A stretch of 64,000 nucleotides of DNA from Dryococelus australis (taxonomy: Eukaryota > Arthropoda > Insecta > Phasmatodea > Phasmatidae), in assembly GCA_029891345.1 (NCBI GenBank), contig CM057009.1, forward strand, positions 207,329,209 through 207,393,208, read 5' to 3'. Position 1 is the stretch's first letter. Every line of letters begins with the position of its first letter. The translations under genes were made by a program, and so were the position numbers. Shown one piece after another: positions 30,757 to 44,099 of the stretch. Below the pieces are notes generated by a model. That model worked only from the letters and a program-made list of their open reading frames with translations, did not search any database and had not been told where the DNA came from.

Positions 30757-31402
30757 ACTAACAAATACACTAATTGTTTACTGGTTCGAGCAGTTACTTA
30801 GATTTTTATCAAATTTTTGCTTTGATGCAAAAATATGTATGCAAAATTACAAGCACGGCCGATAATATAAGTTACTCCGAACTGTGATGACTAAACCGAA
30901 CACAATAGAAGTTACCAAAATGTTCGCTAAAAGGGCTAGGAAAGAGAAACCTATCTATCACCTGTGGCATCAGACAAAGAACTGTGAAGCTGGGCTACTC
31001 TGTCTGCCAATAGATTAAATTAATGGGCTTCGAGCACAAGTGCACGGGGTTGTGGCCTCATGACACTGTCCACCATCTAGGATGACTTTACGAATTTTCA
31101 TTTTTTCTTCAAAATTTCCTGTTTTATCCTTCAAAATTCTCAAAATGCCTATAGTTTCCATAATAAAATTCCCGAATTTCCCTCAAATTAGTTCTTTTTT
31201 AAACATTACGTTTTCCTTTTTCCTTTCTTCCCTCCAAAAAAGCCCTCATCTTTGCATGTGCAAACCGAGCCCCCTAAAGCCCTTTTCATACAAATCGGGG
31301 GAAACGTTTTCGAGGGCAGAACATTGGTGTAGGCCTACATATATGTTTTATATGCAAAAATTAGGCCATATCGATATACAGGTTCCAGGTTACAGATGTC
31401 AG

Positions 31403-32865
31403 TGACATGTGATCAGATCATACCATATCAACATAACAAATATACCTACCATACAATCAAACTAGCTGATTATCATATGTACAAGTTCTAAAAACATTGT
31501 GTATATCCCTGCCATCGAACCAACTATACTACGTATAATTTAATACTGATAGCACCCTTCAACAAGTCATTACAACTATACAAGCAAATTCAACTGTACA
31601 ATCAATTCATACCTTTAGGTCATGCCATCAAGATGTATCATCCATGAAAGCAACAAATACATAAAGACAAGTCATACCAAGCATTCTGGTTAACTGTGCT
31701 GACCAACCGTATGAGCGGGCTATTTTAATAAACAGCCAAGGAGACATACACCCAGAGACAATGCTAACAAATGGCGTATAATCATACTACTCAGCTCTGT
31801 CAACCAACATTTCATCAAAATCATTTTGTCCATAATAATAACAAAGATGGAGTGCATAGCAGCACAATTGAGTTGCTCATTGCAGTTTTTGCAGTGTGTG
31901 CAGTGCTAATTGTTGTGCATGTAGTGCTAACTGTGGTGTTAACTGGTATGCATGAGTTGCTAACTACAGTGTGTGTGTGTGTGGTGCTAATTGTGGCATA
32001 TGCTGTGCCAACTGCAGTGCTTGTAGTGCTAACTGTATTGCATGTGGTACTAACTGCAGTGCACATGGTGCTAACTGCAGTGCATATGGTGCTAACTATG
32101 ATGCACGAGGATGTGGCTGCATTAGTGTAGATTCAGTGCTGTAAATTTTACAATGTCACTTTAAAATATCACTCCACGTAAACTGACAGTAACAATGTTT
32201 TATATAGTCTCACATGTAAACAAAATTTCAGGTTTCTTATACTTCAGCAAAGTGCAGAAAACATTACCAATTAAAACTCATTTATTAAGTTGCTGCAGCT
32301 TAAGACAGTGTTTCATTTACTGTACAGAGGACCATAGCTCATAATAATAAGATTTTAATGAAATATTACGACCATCACTCCCACCAACCCACCACACCTA
32401 TTTAAAACAATATGATGTAACTATGCAACAAGATATTTCAACCATCACACAACATCCACTGCCATAAAATAACCTCTGTCAAGAAACAAACCAAGTAGCT
32501 ATCCCTGCGAAATAATCTGATTAAATATTATATAATATGTAACCTCGACTATATGTACCGATCATAACAACACTCATTACCCACAGTCTATATCATTAGA
32601 AGAGAACCAGAAATACATAAAAAGCCCATATCAATAGGTAATATCAACAAGTCACAACAGCCATACAACTATACCAGCAGTGCTGACTCCACAGTGCTGA
32701 CTTCTCACGCTTGACTACTCAGGGCTGCCTTCACACAGTACCATCATCTCAGATGTATGTTAACAACCGAGCAATTTTCTTTGGTTGTAGTAATTTATAT
32801 GTTGCAATTCTCTATAGTCTGGTAGGGTAAATCAGTATGTGCCTGTTTGCTAAGTGGATGGTGCC
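31403..32865. repeat. Left inner arm of the hairpin
   Basis: It matches the reverse complement of about 33990-35432 from ACATGTGATCAGATCATACC to GCTAAGTGGATGGTGCCCA. It contains a minisatellite at about 31880-32105 built on GTGCTAACTGCAGTGCATAT-like units of about 21-24 bp, which gives a spurious open frame of Val-Leu-Thr repeats (31771-32130). Confidence 0.88.
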
Positions 32866-33989
32866 CACTTGTTCTCAGCTTCAGATGTTTTACTGAAGCC
32901 ATGCTCCACCCGAACGTTTAGTAACCATTTCTTATTCCTCTTGACATAACTTGTGTATACTATCATCAACAATGCTTTTTATTGCATCTACACGATACAC
33001 AGCTTTATTCAAGGTCTTGAAGCCTTGCACCATCTTCATGAAAAAAATAATAATTGCACCCATATTTTACACAAGACCGACCCTCACAAGACCGACCCTT
33101 CATTGTGGTGTGTGTGGTGCTGATTGTAGTGCATGTAGTAATAATTGCAGTGCTGATTGCGGTGTGTGTGTATTGATTGCAGTGAAGAGAGAGTGAGTGA
33201 ACAGATTAGGACGGCTCTTAACAGTGAAGTCTTGAAATATTTGTTGCAATGCATGCAGTGCTGATTGCGGTGCGGATTGCAGATGATTGTGGGTCGTGCG
33301 GAGCTGATTGGTGCGTATTGGTGCACATTGGTAAGGATTTTGGAGTATTTACAGCGATTGTGGAGCATGTGGTGAATGCAACGAACTCTTCACAAAGATG
33401 GTTGTCTTATATGGCCGAACATTTCGAGTCGAAGGTGAAAACTCTATCGCAAAATTGACACTGATGACAATCAGGTGGTGATGATACAAGTCGTGGCTCA
33501 ATGTTCTTTGAGATCAAAGACAGGCATTCGTATTCTCAATTCATCCTTGTGTTATGATGATAGAGCGCTTCCAAACCGTTGTTCACTTCATGGAGTCTGA
33601 ACAATAAATATAATTTTTTCCATATAAAAGCGATTCTTTTTACAGTAAAGAGCATAGCTTCTCCCACATAAGGCCTTCTATGCAAAATATTTAAAATGTA
33701 AAAAATATGGAAGCATTCTGAGAAAACTCACATGCTCGAATCAACATCTTGAATGACAAACATTTGACCTTGACCTTGACCTTATGTCATCATGTGTACT
33801 TGACAGTGACCTTTGTCCACCATCTAGATATATACTGCTTAAAACAAAAAAATAATCGCAATTTTTTTATAAATATTTTCAAATCACATGAAAAGCATAA
33901 GACTTTGACTTCATCTATGACGAAGATGAAGACAGGGGTGCACCCCTGCCTTTTGTCGCCAAAGTCTTAGAATAATAAATGGGCACCAT
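32866..33989. other. Hairpin spacer, no supported gene
   Basis: The spacer contains a GTGCTGATTGCGGTGTGTGT-type repeat patch (about 33105-33290) like that in the arms, a TTGACCTTGACCTTGACCTT run at about 33763-33782, and short frames without motifs (32951-33196, 33249-33458). The element may have lost its coding part here. Confidence 0.5.
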
Positions 33990-35432
33990 CCACTTAGCAA
34001 ATAAGCACATGCGGATTTCCCCAACCTGACTATAGACAATTACAACATATATCCTCCTTCGGCAGGCAGGATGCGGATGTAAATTACTGCAATCAAAGAA
34101 AATCGCTCAGTTGTTGAACATACCTCTGAGGCGATATACTGTGTGACGACAACACTGAGTATTCAGCAGTGAGGGGTCAACACTGAGGTGCTAGCAGTAA
34201 GAAGTCAACAGTGAGGAGACAGTGAGAAGAGAAGTCAGCAGTGAGGAGTCAGCAGTCAGGAGTTAGCACTGTGGAGTCAGCACTGCTGGTCTGGTGGTAT
34301 GGCTGGTATGACATGTTGATGTTACCTATTGACATGCTTTTTTGCGTATTGCTGATTCTCTTATAAGACATGGACTATGGGCGACGAGTGATATTATGAT
34401 CGTTTGATGTAGTCGAGGTTACACATGTTAGATTATTTTATCGGAATATTTCGTAGGGATAGCTGCTTGATTTGTTTCTTGACAGAGGTTATGTTGTGGC
34501 AGTGGAGTTTGCGTGATGGTTGAAATAACTGGCTGTATGATTGGATAATATTGTTTTAAACATGGCTGGTTGGTTGTAATGCTGGTCTTCATATTTAATT
34601 AAAGTTTTATTGTGATTAGCGATGGCCCTCTGTACAGAAAATGAACCATTGTCTTAAGCTGCAGAAACTTTATAAAGGAATTTAAATTGGTAATGTTTTC
34701 CATATTGTGCTGAACTATAGTAAAAGAGAAATTTTGTTTATGTGTGAGACTGCACATAACCTTGTCGCTGTCAGTTTACTGGGAGTGATAGTTTAAAGTT
34801 ACTTTTAAAATTTACAGCACTGAATCTATGCTAATGCAATCAAATCCTCGTGAACCACAGTTAGCACCACATGCACTGCTGTTAGCACCATGTGGACTAC
34901 AGTTGGCACCGCATACACTGCAATTACCACTGTACACACTGCAAGCACCACAAAAACTGCAATGATCACCTCAATTGCACTGTTCTGCCCCCTACCATTG
35001 TTGTTATGGACAGGATGGGATGAAATGTTCTGGTTGCAGAGCTGAGTAGTATGATTATCTGCCATTTGTTGGCATGGTCTCTGGGCGTATGTCTCCTTGG
35101 CTGTCTGTTGACATGGTCTGCACATATGGTTTGTCAGCAAAGCTACCAGAATGATTGGTAAGACTTGTCTTTTTCTAATGGGTTGCTTTCATGGCATTGG
35201 TAAATCTTGATGGGATGTGCTATTGGCACGACTTGATTTTACAGTTGGAATTGCTTGTATAGTTGTAACAACTTATTGGAGTGTTCTACTATCAGTATTG
35301 AATGATAGTATAGTTGGTTCGATGATAGGGTTATTTAAAATGTTTTTAAAATGTGTATGTATGATAATCAACTAGTTTGATTGTATGGTGGGCATACCTG
35401 TTATGTTGATCTGGTATAACCTGATCACATGT
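33990..35432. repeat. Right inner arm of the hairpin
   Basis: Inverted copy of 31403-32865. It has its own variable part at about 34160-34280 with GAGGAGTCAGCAGTGAGGAG-like repeats where the left arm is shorter, and a CAGTTAGCACCACATGCACT minisatellite at about 34855-34960. Confidence 0.88.
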
Positions 35433-36080
35433 TTGGTTGATTTGGTGGAATGACCAGAAATTATCTTCGATGATGTGAACAGAATGGCTTAATGGCATGG
35501 TTAATTTGTATGAGTGTAAGTGTATCATGGAATATATAGTTAGTGCAAGACAGCCAGTATGCTTGTCTGGATGGTTGGTTAGCATGATTGGATGATATGA
35601 TATGTTGGCATAGTATCTGAGTACTTAGTCTGTATAGGTGTTGTAGATGGTTAAATTGATGGTATAGATGTTATATCTTGATTGGAATTAATGATTGGAA
35701 TATTTGGTTGATTGGTTACATGGTATGGCTTGTTTATATATATAAATGGTGAGGGTATATTAAACGGCATTCGATATAGTAGTCAATATATTTGACTGTT
35801 ATGAATGGTCAGTATCCCTGAGGTCGGTGTTTAATATATTCTGTATTCAGATGGGGCACCTGCGGCAGTAGAACGACTATCATCTTCAGGCATGGCACCA
35901 ACAGTGGCATTGACTTCTTCATGCATGACACCGACAGCACCGTCGACTTAATTGGATAGGACACCTACAGCCAATGACTTCACCAAGGATATGTTGCTGT
36001 TATGGCGATAATATATTTTCTTACAGTCAAAGTGGAAGGAAGCATGAAAAACCACTTGCATGAAGGGACCTTCCTGTGCT

Positions 36081-36152
36081 ATGCAACAATGTGGCAAGTG
36101 CAAAAATCTGTTCAAGCATGGTTATCAACTGAAGAGACATCATGATTTGTAA
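36081..36152 (+). pseudogene. Single zinc-finger remnant in the right-arm insertion
   Basis: A short frame reads MQQCGKCKNLFKHGYQLKRH, with the CxxC-x-F and H positions of a C2H2 finger. Plus-strand sequence after it (to about 36450) looks protein-like in shifting frames but cannot be placed. It is part of the 1.3 kb present only in the right side of the hairpin. It might be another Polinton polymerase-side fragment. Confidence 0.3.
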
Positions 36153-36996
36153 AGGCAGAGTTTCAGAAGCTTAGAAATGACCTGTACTAGCAGTTGGTAA
36201 CACAACATCGATGTATTCACCCTGAAACAATCAGCATTCAAGGGCACTTAAAAATATTATATCATTAGAAATAGCTTTGTAGGTAAAAAAGGCATATGTT
36301 TATACCTGGACCACATTACACAAAGGTTAATCAGTCAATTATTACAAGAAGTTGAAGAAAATCCCCATAAAATATAATGTTTGGTTAGAGTGTACCTATG
36401 AAAAGCCTCAACCTATTGACACCATCCACAGTTATCATCACGTTTAGCACTTGTCGACCAATGTACCATCTCTTGAACAAGATAAACACCATGGCAGAGT
36501 AGAGTGCTGGACCTGCCGTGCACTGCCGAAGGCCAACATCATCAGCCAACATTACGCTATTCAGTGCAGAGTCTGTTTAATATTTCATTGCCTAAAATAA
36601 ACCTTGTCATTAAATAATGTCCTGCAAATGGGTGTAGCAAAATCCCATGTAAAACAAATCAATAATATGTGAGCCAAGAGTAAACCATGTGGACTCTTGG
36701 AACTTCGCAATCCTCAGGTGGTAGTGAGGTGAGCTTGGATGGGGGATGGTGAGGGAGCAGAGGCCTGCAGGTAAAAAGTGAGCCCCCCCCCCCCCCCGAA
36801 TTGCATGAAAAGGGCTTTGGAGGGGCTCGGGCCTTTTTTGAGGGGAAAATAGGAAATCTTTAGGGAGAAAAGTAAATTCTGAGGGAAATCCTGGTAATTT
36901 TAGTGAAATTCTAGGGATTTTTAAAGTTTTAAGGGAAAAATGGGGCATTTTGAAGGAAAAATGGAATATTCGTGATGCCATCCAAGATGGCGGACA

Positions 36997-39576
36997 ATCC
37001 TCTAATCCTCAGTCCCTAGTCCTTGCCCTCGAATCCCCATAATCCATCTACTTCGATGAATTAAAATTTTTAGAGTAAATTATATAGATTTTATGGTAAA
37101 CTGATATGACTTGATTAGTAGAAAGAAAGAGAGAGGATAAGAGAGAGGGAAAGAACAAGAGAAGAAAAGAGAGAGAGGAAAAGAAAGCATGGTTTCACAA
37201 ACGTCATTGCACAAACAAATTTAAAAAATCGGTTAGTTTTTAATTTTTTCATTTCTAAAAAAAAAATTCACCTTGCAGTTACATTAAGTTTTCATAAAAT
37301 TGATTTTCAAATCCGATATACCATAGACTATATGTTTATAGTTATCAGAAATCTACACGGTATACATTTTATGTGTAGGTGTTCTGCCAGTTGAAAAGAT
37401 AATTTTAAAATCGAATAATAAATGCATATTTTCGATTTGACATACCCTATGCTTATAAAAGTAATATGGCTACCAGAAACAGACATAATGCTTGAAGGGT
37501 CAGTGGGCGAAACGGTTGAGCTCCTTCGGGCAGCCCAGCAATTCCAAGTTGAGCCAGGGGGCCCCCAAGTCTGCCGAAGAAGCAAGCTTCAGTAAGCTAG
37601 TTTCGCGAGCTTCATTTCTCCATTTAAAATACATTGCCTCCATATCCCCATATATACACTACTGACGATACACAAGACATAAATCCACCATTTCCATGTA
37701 GGTGAACGTCGGTAGATGTAACACCCATTACAGCATCCCCAGATACAAGTATGTCCTGGCCACCCAAATCTCAGAATCACATCAAATCTCTCCTGTAAAA
37801 CAGAGGTGACACACACTTACTTTTTTTTATATATCTGCTTGTTGTATATTTTCTGCAATAAAATACTTCTGATTTTAATTTTACGTTTATAATTGTGTGG
37901 AAATTATATTTACTACCAGAATTATTATTACATTTGCACAACGAGTAAAAGCTCGTAAATGCTGTAACCTAACTTTTCAGTAGATGTTCAATTTAATCAC
38001 AACAAAATAATTTATATCTCATTGTTTTCATAATATCTTCTATCAATATCCTATCACTAAGCAATGAGAAGGAGGGGAGGAATATGACATAAAATCATCA
38101 AGCTGATTAATTACATTAAAAAACACTTATTTAAAGTAAATGTAGGTATATGTTCACTAATCGCAGCATGGCATTGCACACATATCTCGTAATAAACTTA
38201 AAGCACTGGCATGTGGGTATCTTCGAATCAAATGATGGTTTTCTATCACTATTCTTTGAAGCACGAATGGTAGGTAATGTACTGGTTGCAAGAGCCTGTA
38301 TTGCACACATATCTGCTCATGGGGCTTAGGATAAAAACAACTTTTCTCCAAAAATACTTTAAAAATATCATCGTGGGAAGTTCATTATTAAAATAATTTT
38401 CATACCTTACAGCATTTTTATTGCAGTAAGCCTCATACTATAACATATTCTGGAAAATGTCAGTGTAAACTATATATCATTTACAACATCGTATAAGTTT
38501 TCACTTGATTTTGTTATTATAATTAACTAAGAAAATTTAATGGTTTGCTATCACAATCTTAATAATGCATTGCTGCAAACTGCATACTTTTAACTTGATT
38601 CATATTCGTACATTATGGCGATGAAATATATGTGGATTCTGCTGTTTGACATTGCGTTATATTTTTCGAGCCCTTTATGTGAAAATATTTCATATCTATC
38701 TCTGAATAAACTACTCTTACTTTTGAGTAAAAGGTGGAAAAATGCTCTCTCAATTATTTTCCTAACCTGCTCGTCTTGTCTATTGTTTAATATATTTAAT
38801 ACAATAATGTGTTTCATTGGCATAACACTAAACAAACTGTAATTAAAAATCGAACGAGTAAGAGCAAACATTTATATTAACACTAGTGAGAAAACTAAAC
38901 AAAATCTGTTTTCCTGTCAAAATATAAATTGGATTGAAAACTCCACTATTACTCAATTATAGTGCTAGTACTTAAGAGTCATTCTGCACTATATAAAAGT
39001 GAAAATATCAATTAAGGAATTAAATAGAAACAATTAAAAGGGCCGGAATGTTATCTTTTTTTCCACTCAATGCACAACAATACCTAAAAACGTAACGAAA
39101 AATATATTTAAATCACAAATACATTCATTATCGCTGTATTAAAAAACACAGTAATGCATTGAACAACATATTTAATTCTTGTGTACATAGTTTTGTTTAC
39201 AATGGCTGTTTTTGCATCAGTTCACTCATCATTGTCGTTGCCAGATTGGGCAATTTATCGCCATGGGCTACTTCAAAGCCAAATTTGCCATTAAAAAATC
39301 CCGAAATTGCTACTGTCGAAATTTGGAAGATTTTTGAAATGAATTTGTGATATTTGGCCTACTTGGAATAATTTGTTTAGTATCGCCATATTTTGTGACT
39401 GTAAGCAGATTCTAATTAGTGACATATGTTTACGGTAACAGTGACCACTGAGATGAGAGCACACGTGACTTCTGTCGACGAATAACTTTCAATGTTGTTG
39501 CCCTCCCAATTAGTAAAATTGAAGGTTAGATTATTCTTTCCTCCATGGCGAATTCTATTTACTTTTGACACACTGC
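36997..39576. other. Unassigned stretch
   Basis: It holds a GA-rich tract (37120-37190), AT-rich sequence and short frames without motifs (37328-37585, 37589-37816, 38157-38351, 38590-38871, 39159-39350). I do not recognise a gene. The piece ends where the terminal repeat of Polinton B begins. Confidence 0.45.
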
Positions 39577-41420
39577 AGTATTAGGGACGGCGGGGTTCAA
39601 GATACAATGCGATGCCACTTTTTTTGATTAACCTAATTAATTTTATACCAAAGGTTTAATTAAATTAATTGAAACTGCTAATTTAATTAAAAGGATTAAA
39701 TTGATCGAAAAGGGTTAAATTAAATTTATTTAAAGGGTTAAATGTATCGAAAGTGTTAATTTAAATTTTTTGAATTTATTCTTTCATGATTTTATTGTTT
39801 TTACTTCTTTCTTTCTTTCCTTTTGTGGGTAGCAGGAGCTCTGTACGATGTTTACAGTGTGGTGGCCTGTAGGCGACTGACCAGAGTGGTTGGGTTGCAA
39901 TGTGTTGTATAGGTGAATTGCGTGCATGGTTAGACTAAGTGTAAAAGTTTTTTTTTTCGTTTGGAGTGGGATATTGCTCATAGACAGTAAATAGGTGATT
40001 TTTACAGATATATTTAACACACAAGAGAAATTCAGAGTGTTTAAACAATTTCTATGTATGAGTAAATAACATGAGAGAGAAGTATAACTAACTGGTCTCC
40101 TAAAGAAACAAGTGCAATTATGCGACTCTCCAGTATGATATTAAACATAACTTGACTTCAGTACCCTGAGCTGTATGTAAGAAATATAATTTACATGAAA
40201 GAGAAATGTAGCGAACGAACACAATGGCATAAGTACGGAATTAACACTATACAACAAATTTACCCTATCAATTAAACAAACACAATAACAAGATATATAT
40301 GACCTCTCATGCTTACCTTACACGCAAGGAGAAACTTTACAAATGTAATCCACACATAAAAATAAATAAATAAATAATATGCCTAATAAAATTGTACCTC
40401 TCCCAAAACATGTCTATTTGGGTGTGAGGTTGCAGAAGGAATGATGTTAGTATATGATTTGCGGAGACTTATAAGCACGATTATGTACGTGGAGCACGGC
40501 CGATGTCTGGCTGGGAGGTCACTTGATGAATGAGTGTATCGTATGAAGTGTGCCTGCTTATATACATGTAGTGCGGCCGGCATCCTAAAGGCAACTGAGT
40601 TGAAACTAAGGCAAAACTCTGACTACGACCTACGATTTAAAGCAGACACAATAACATACATTCATTCTAATAAGTAAAATATATAACGATCTACAAGAAA
40701 GTAATGAACAATAGAAAAACCTTACCACAAATAATTTGTTTCAAAATAATCAACTTGCATCGAAGCATAGAGCTTACTCCAACATCACTTTATATATAAT
40801 GGAAAAGAGAGAAAATTATTTTAAAAAATGGACATACTACAAATTTCCGCAAAATCTCGTAAATAGAGCGCACTTGTTAACACACAAGTGAGTTGAAAAT
40901 TGTACGAAGTTTTGTATACCGAGCTCATAAACGTGATTTGATAATACTAAATTTTTTTCATAATATTGACTTAACACAAGAAAAACAGTTCCCTGATAAA
41001 ATAGTTTTATATTAAAATGCATATATTATAAAACATTAATCGAGGCTACCACACTCCGAAGCCCAGTGTATATGAAGGAGCTATTGAGTTATACATCCAT
41101 CTAGTTCAAGCTTCTATGAGCAAGTGAAGATGGAAACGACTGGATACAGGAGTCTAGATAGCTCCTGACCTCCCCTACCCCTTGCCAGAGCATGCTACTC
41201 TGTCCTTGAGGTTACTCATTCCTCTGCCCTCGATTGTCAATATTTTCGGCAATTTACCAGGATGGCGACGACTGGCTAGATATAGTTGCATCGCTCCCGA
41301 CCTCCCTGCACCCCCACCCCACCTCTCACTACCACCTTCGCCAGAGTGACACGTCTTGGGGTCATTCACCCATCTCCCCCGATTGTCAATTCTTCGCCAC
41401 TAAGGCAAGATGGTGACGAC
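39577..41420. repeat. Left terminal inverted repeat of Polinton B
   Basis: It matches the reverse complement of 54690-56101. Landmarks in order inward: GGCGGGGTT, a GATGCCACTTTTTTT segment, the GGGTTAAATT-type block, CAATGTGTTGTATAGG, CACCTCTCC-type sequence at about 40398, TTATAAGCACGATTATGTA (about 40470), GAGCGCACTTGTTAACACA (about 40866), TAATCGAGGCTA (about 41038), and CTCATTCCTCTGCCCTCGAT at about 41215. Weaker likeness continues to about 41660. 39996-40313 is present only here. The frames within 41175-41810 are products of the C-rich repeat, not genes. Confidence 0.9.
39996..40313. other. 318-bp insertion in the left terminal repeat
   Basis: The right repeat runs directly from the TTTTTACA segment to the CCTTACACG segment (about 55765-55785). 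On the left these are separated by about 318 bp of AT-rich sequence without a gene. It is either an insertion into the left repeat or a deletion from the right one. No terminal repeats or target duplication were noticed. Confidence 0.6.
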
Positions 41421-44099
41421 TGGATGGAGGACTTCACATCGCTCCCTGCACCCCTACCTCCAACCTCCACCCCTCGTGAGAGCGATGTGACCTGTGGTCA
41501 AGAACCCAGACCATCCCTCCCACCCATCCATATATATTTTGTTTTTTGGAGGGTGGTACACCCTGGTGTCGATCCAACACTGCAAGAACCTGTTTCGCGG
41601 CAAAACACCCCTCTTCCCACACCACCAAAGAACTGTTCCTTCCCATGCAGTGCTTATACCTACCCTCCTCAAGGTCAGAAAGTGTTTTTTTTGTTGACTG
41701 CCACTGTTCACAGAGGGCACTATCGATTCAAGGCCATGCACTACCAGCTCCCTTACAGCGCACAAGTGACACATTTTTAGGATATTTCGGGAACTGGTCG
41801 ATCCATTGAGGTCCGGCCCTTCACCTCCAGAGCGCTGCCTCAGTTATGAACAAAGGCTTGCTCAAGGTCAAAGCGACAGTTTCCCTAGGGAGGTAGCAGC
41901 AGATTTTGAGTTGACCTGGGCTATTTCCCCTCCTCCCTACAAATTGTTACTTTGACTTGAAAACTGAATCTTCCTCCTATTTTTTAGAGTCGCAAGAGGT
42001 TGGCGTATTCCGAGATTAATAAAATTTCACAACTACTGCCGATAAAACTTTATTTTTCCTCATCATAAAGCAATGTGTTCCAAATGTCTTCAACATGCAC
42101 TATATTCAATTTAAAAATATAAACAGTTTTCAACCAAACTTTACTCATGTATCCAGCAAACTTTACTCCCATATTCAGCAATATTTATTCTGTTTTCCAG
42201 CAAACATTATTCATTTTTTTCCTAACGACTTTTAACTAATCACTGATTAATTTCCATGCCAACAAAACTATAAGGAAAATTTTTTGTTAAGCAACAACAA
42301 ACATGCATATTTATTCAATTTTTAACTATTGCGATTTAAGCAAATACTCAAGTTAAACTTCATTTTACAAACATTAAAAAAAAAAAATTAAACAAACTTA
42401 TTTGATATGTTTTTAAATATTATGCGTGTATTTCATGTGTAGTTTTTCCTAGCCCAGAATTTTGACTCTTCTAGTCCTATATAGGAAAAATAATATAATC
42501 TTGTTGAAGTTTAATATTCTATATTAAGTAATAATTACTTCCAAATTTATTGTGAAAAAAATAGTTTATGTGTTTGAAAAAATCATCGCATTTTTTCAAT
42601 AGTGTGAAGTGTTCTTACAAAATACACGGGGGACGAGGCTTTCTAGAACCTAGTTAACAAAGCCAGATAGCAGACGGTCGAGAATTAAGTGAGTGGGGAG
42701 CGAGCAAAACTTAGGTCTCGAGAACTGGTGAGGGTGACCCATGCATGGAGTTGGAGCAAAATATGCCACGATCTAAAGTTTAGAGCATGTGGGCTGGGAG
42801 TTTGGGCCACGAGCAGGTGGGAGATGTGCGCAGCATGGAGTTGGCGAGGGAAAGAGAGAATGGTTCAGAAAGGCATTGCAGTCCATGTCATGTGCCACTA
42901 TCAAACCCGCCCAACAACCTTCCCTTCATGTGCAGAGCCTGGTGGTCGCCTTCGTGCATGCGTGACAGCGAGAGAACTTCCCCCGTCCATATGTCCACTC
43001 ACAAACATCACTCAGCAATGTGCATCTCCATGACTGCATCTCGACTCCACTTTACACTACAATTTTCCTTGACCTAGTTCGCCTAGTCTGCCTTTCAAAA
43101 ACATTTTCGTTTTGAGCAAGCAGACTGCATTAAAAATATTGCATTGAATTTTTAGCCCAGTTTTGTAAATCATTTGTTTAATAGCAAAGAAATTTACATC
43201 TTAAGTGAACTTTTTTAAAATTTCTAAATCTTACACCATCAAATAGTGTACACCATAAAAATAATTTACACCATCGAAAGCATTTGTAAATATTACACTG
43301 TAAAAATTGTTTCCATGGTAAAAATTTTTTTTATAAATTTTAAAATAAAAAAATTTCACAATGATGTTTCAATAAAAGTTTTTAGCATGGGGAATACTAT
43401 TAGGCTTGATTAAACCCAACCAATTTCCAAGTACTGTACCATCACTAGCAAAGAAACATTACCTAGCACAAACAATTATGAGACCCAGAAATGTATTCTA
43501 ATAAACTAACCATTACTCTAACATTAATGAATTAAAAAACGATCAATTATGTCACAATTAAATAAAAAACGAAATACCATGGAAATCTAATCCGAAAAAC
43601 CAATTCCGGGAAACATTATCCAAGTTCTAAGAAATATATCCCATTACAAATACAGTCTAAATAACATTAAAATGGGACTGTGCCCCACATGCCTTTAAAC
43701 TGTAAAATTCCATGAATTTTTATCCTGTTTCAAAAAATGCTGCATAAAAACCAATACATTATATCACATATAAAAGAAATCAATTGCAACTATTAAACAT
43801 CAAAACATGAGGAATTACAATACATACCAAATATAACAAATTAACACCTAAATGTGATTCACCAATTAAACGAATCTCTAACACATGCCAATTGAATTAC
43901 AAATAAAATGCAACACATTATGTCACAATAAAAAGGATTTAATCACACTGGATTAGTGCTCAAATGCTAATCCAATGAAACAGTAATCCAATCAACAATG
44001 CAATTGGTTGCCCAATGAATTGTACCTCTAAACACCATCCAGAGGTTTATTAAATATAATAACACATAAAATATTATTAAAAAATATTTAGCCTATATT
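41421..44099. other. Element B interior, left, without supported gene
   Basis: 41660-42650 and 43080-44099 are AT-rich. 42650-43080 is GC-richer, with overlapping frames (42689-43033, 42787-43077) lacking motifs. A polymerase gene could be looked for here, but no palm motifs were seen. The integrase C-terminus begins at about 44100. Confidence 0.5.

Larger units (their letters stand above)
31067..36996. mobile_element. Large foldback-type element with inverted arms (hairpin)
   Basis: The outer ends are inverted: TGTCCACCATCTAGGATG at 31067 and, reading inward from 36996, TGTCCGCCATCTTGGATG. The outer arms match at 31067-31310 and about 36760-36996. The inner arms match over about 1.45 kb: 31403-32865 against about 33990-35432. 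The right side has about 1.3 kb extra (35433-36760). A spacer of about 1.1 kb lies at 32866-33989. No transposase was recognised. This could be a foldback transposon or an internally deleted element with long terminal repeats. I saw no clear target duplication. Confidence 0.8.

Noticed and set aside
31771-32130. 119-residue Val-Leu-Thr repeat frame
   Set aside because: It comes from the GTGCTAACTGCAGTG minisatellite in the hairpin arm; the opposite strand and the inverted arm give similar artefacts.
36783-36797. Poly-C run and the poly-G run at 29509-29524 as possible polypurine or regulatory tracts
   Set aside because: Simple homopolymers next to G/C-rich repeats; no retroelement end was found beside them.
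37328-37585. 85-residue minus-strand frame, GC-rich start
   Set aside because: No motif and low complexity context; similarity to rRNA or tRNA was considered and not found.
41286-41780. 164-residue Pro/Ser/Thr-rich frame and its overlapping partners
   Set aside because: It lies in the C-rich inner part of the Polinton B terminal repeat; the equivalent right-end sequence also yields long frames (54400-54933) without shared protein sequence.
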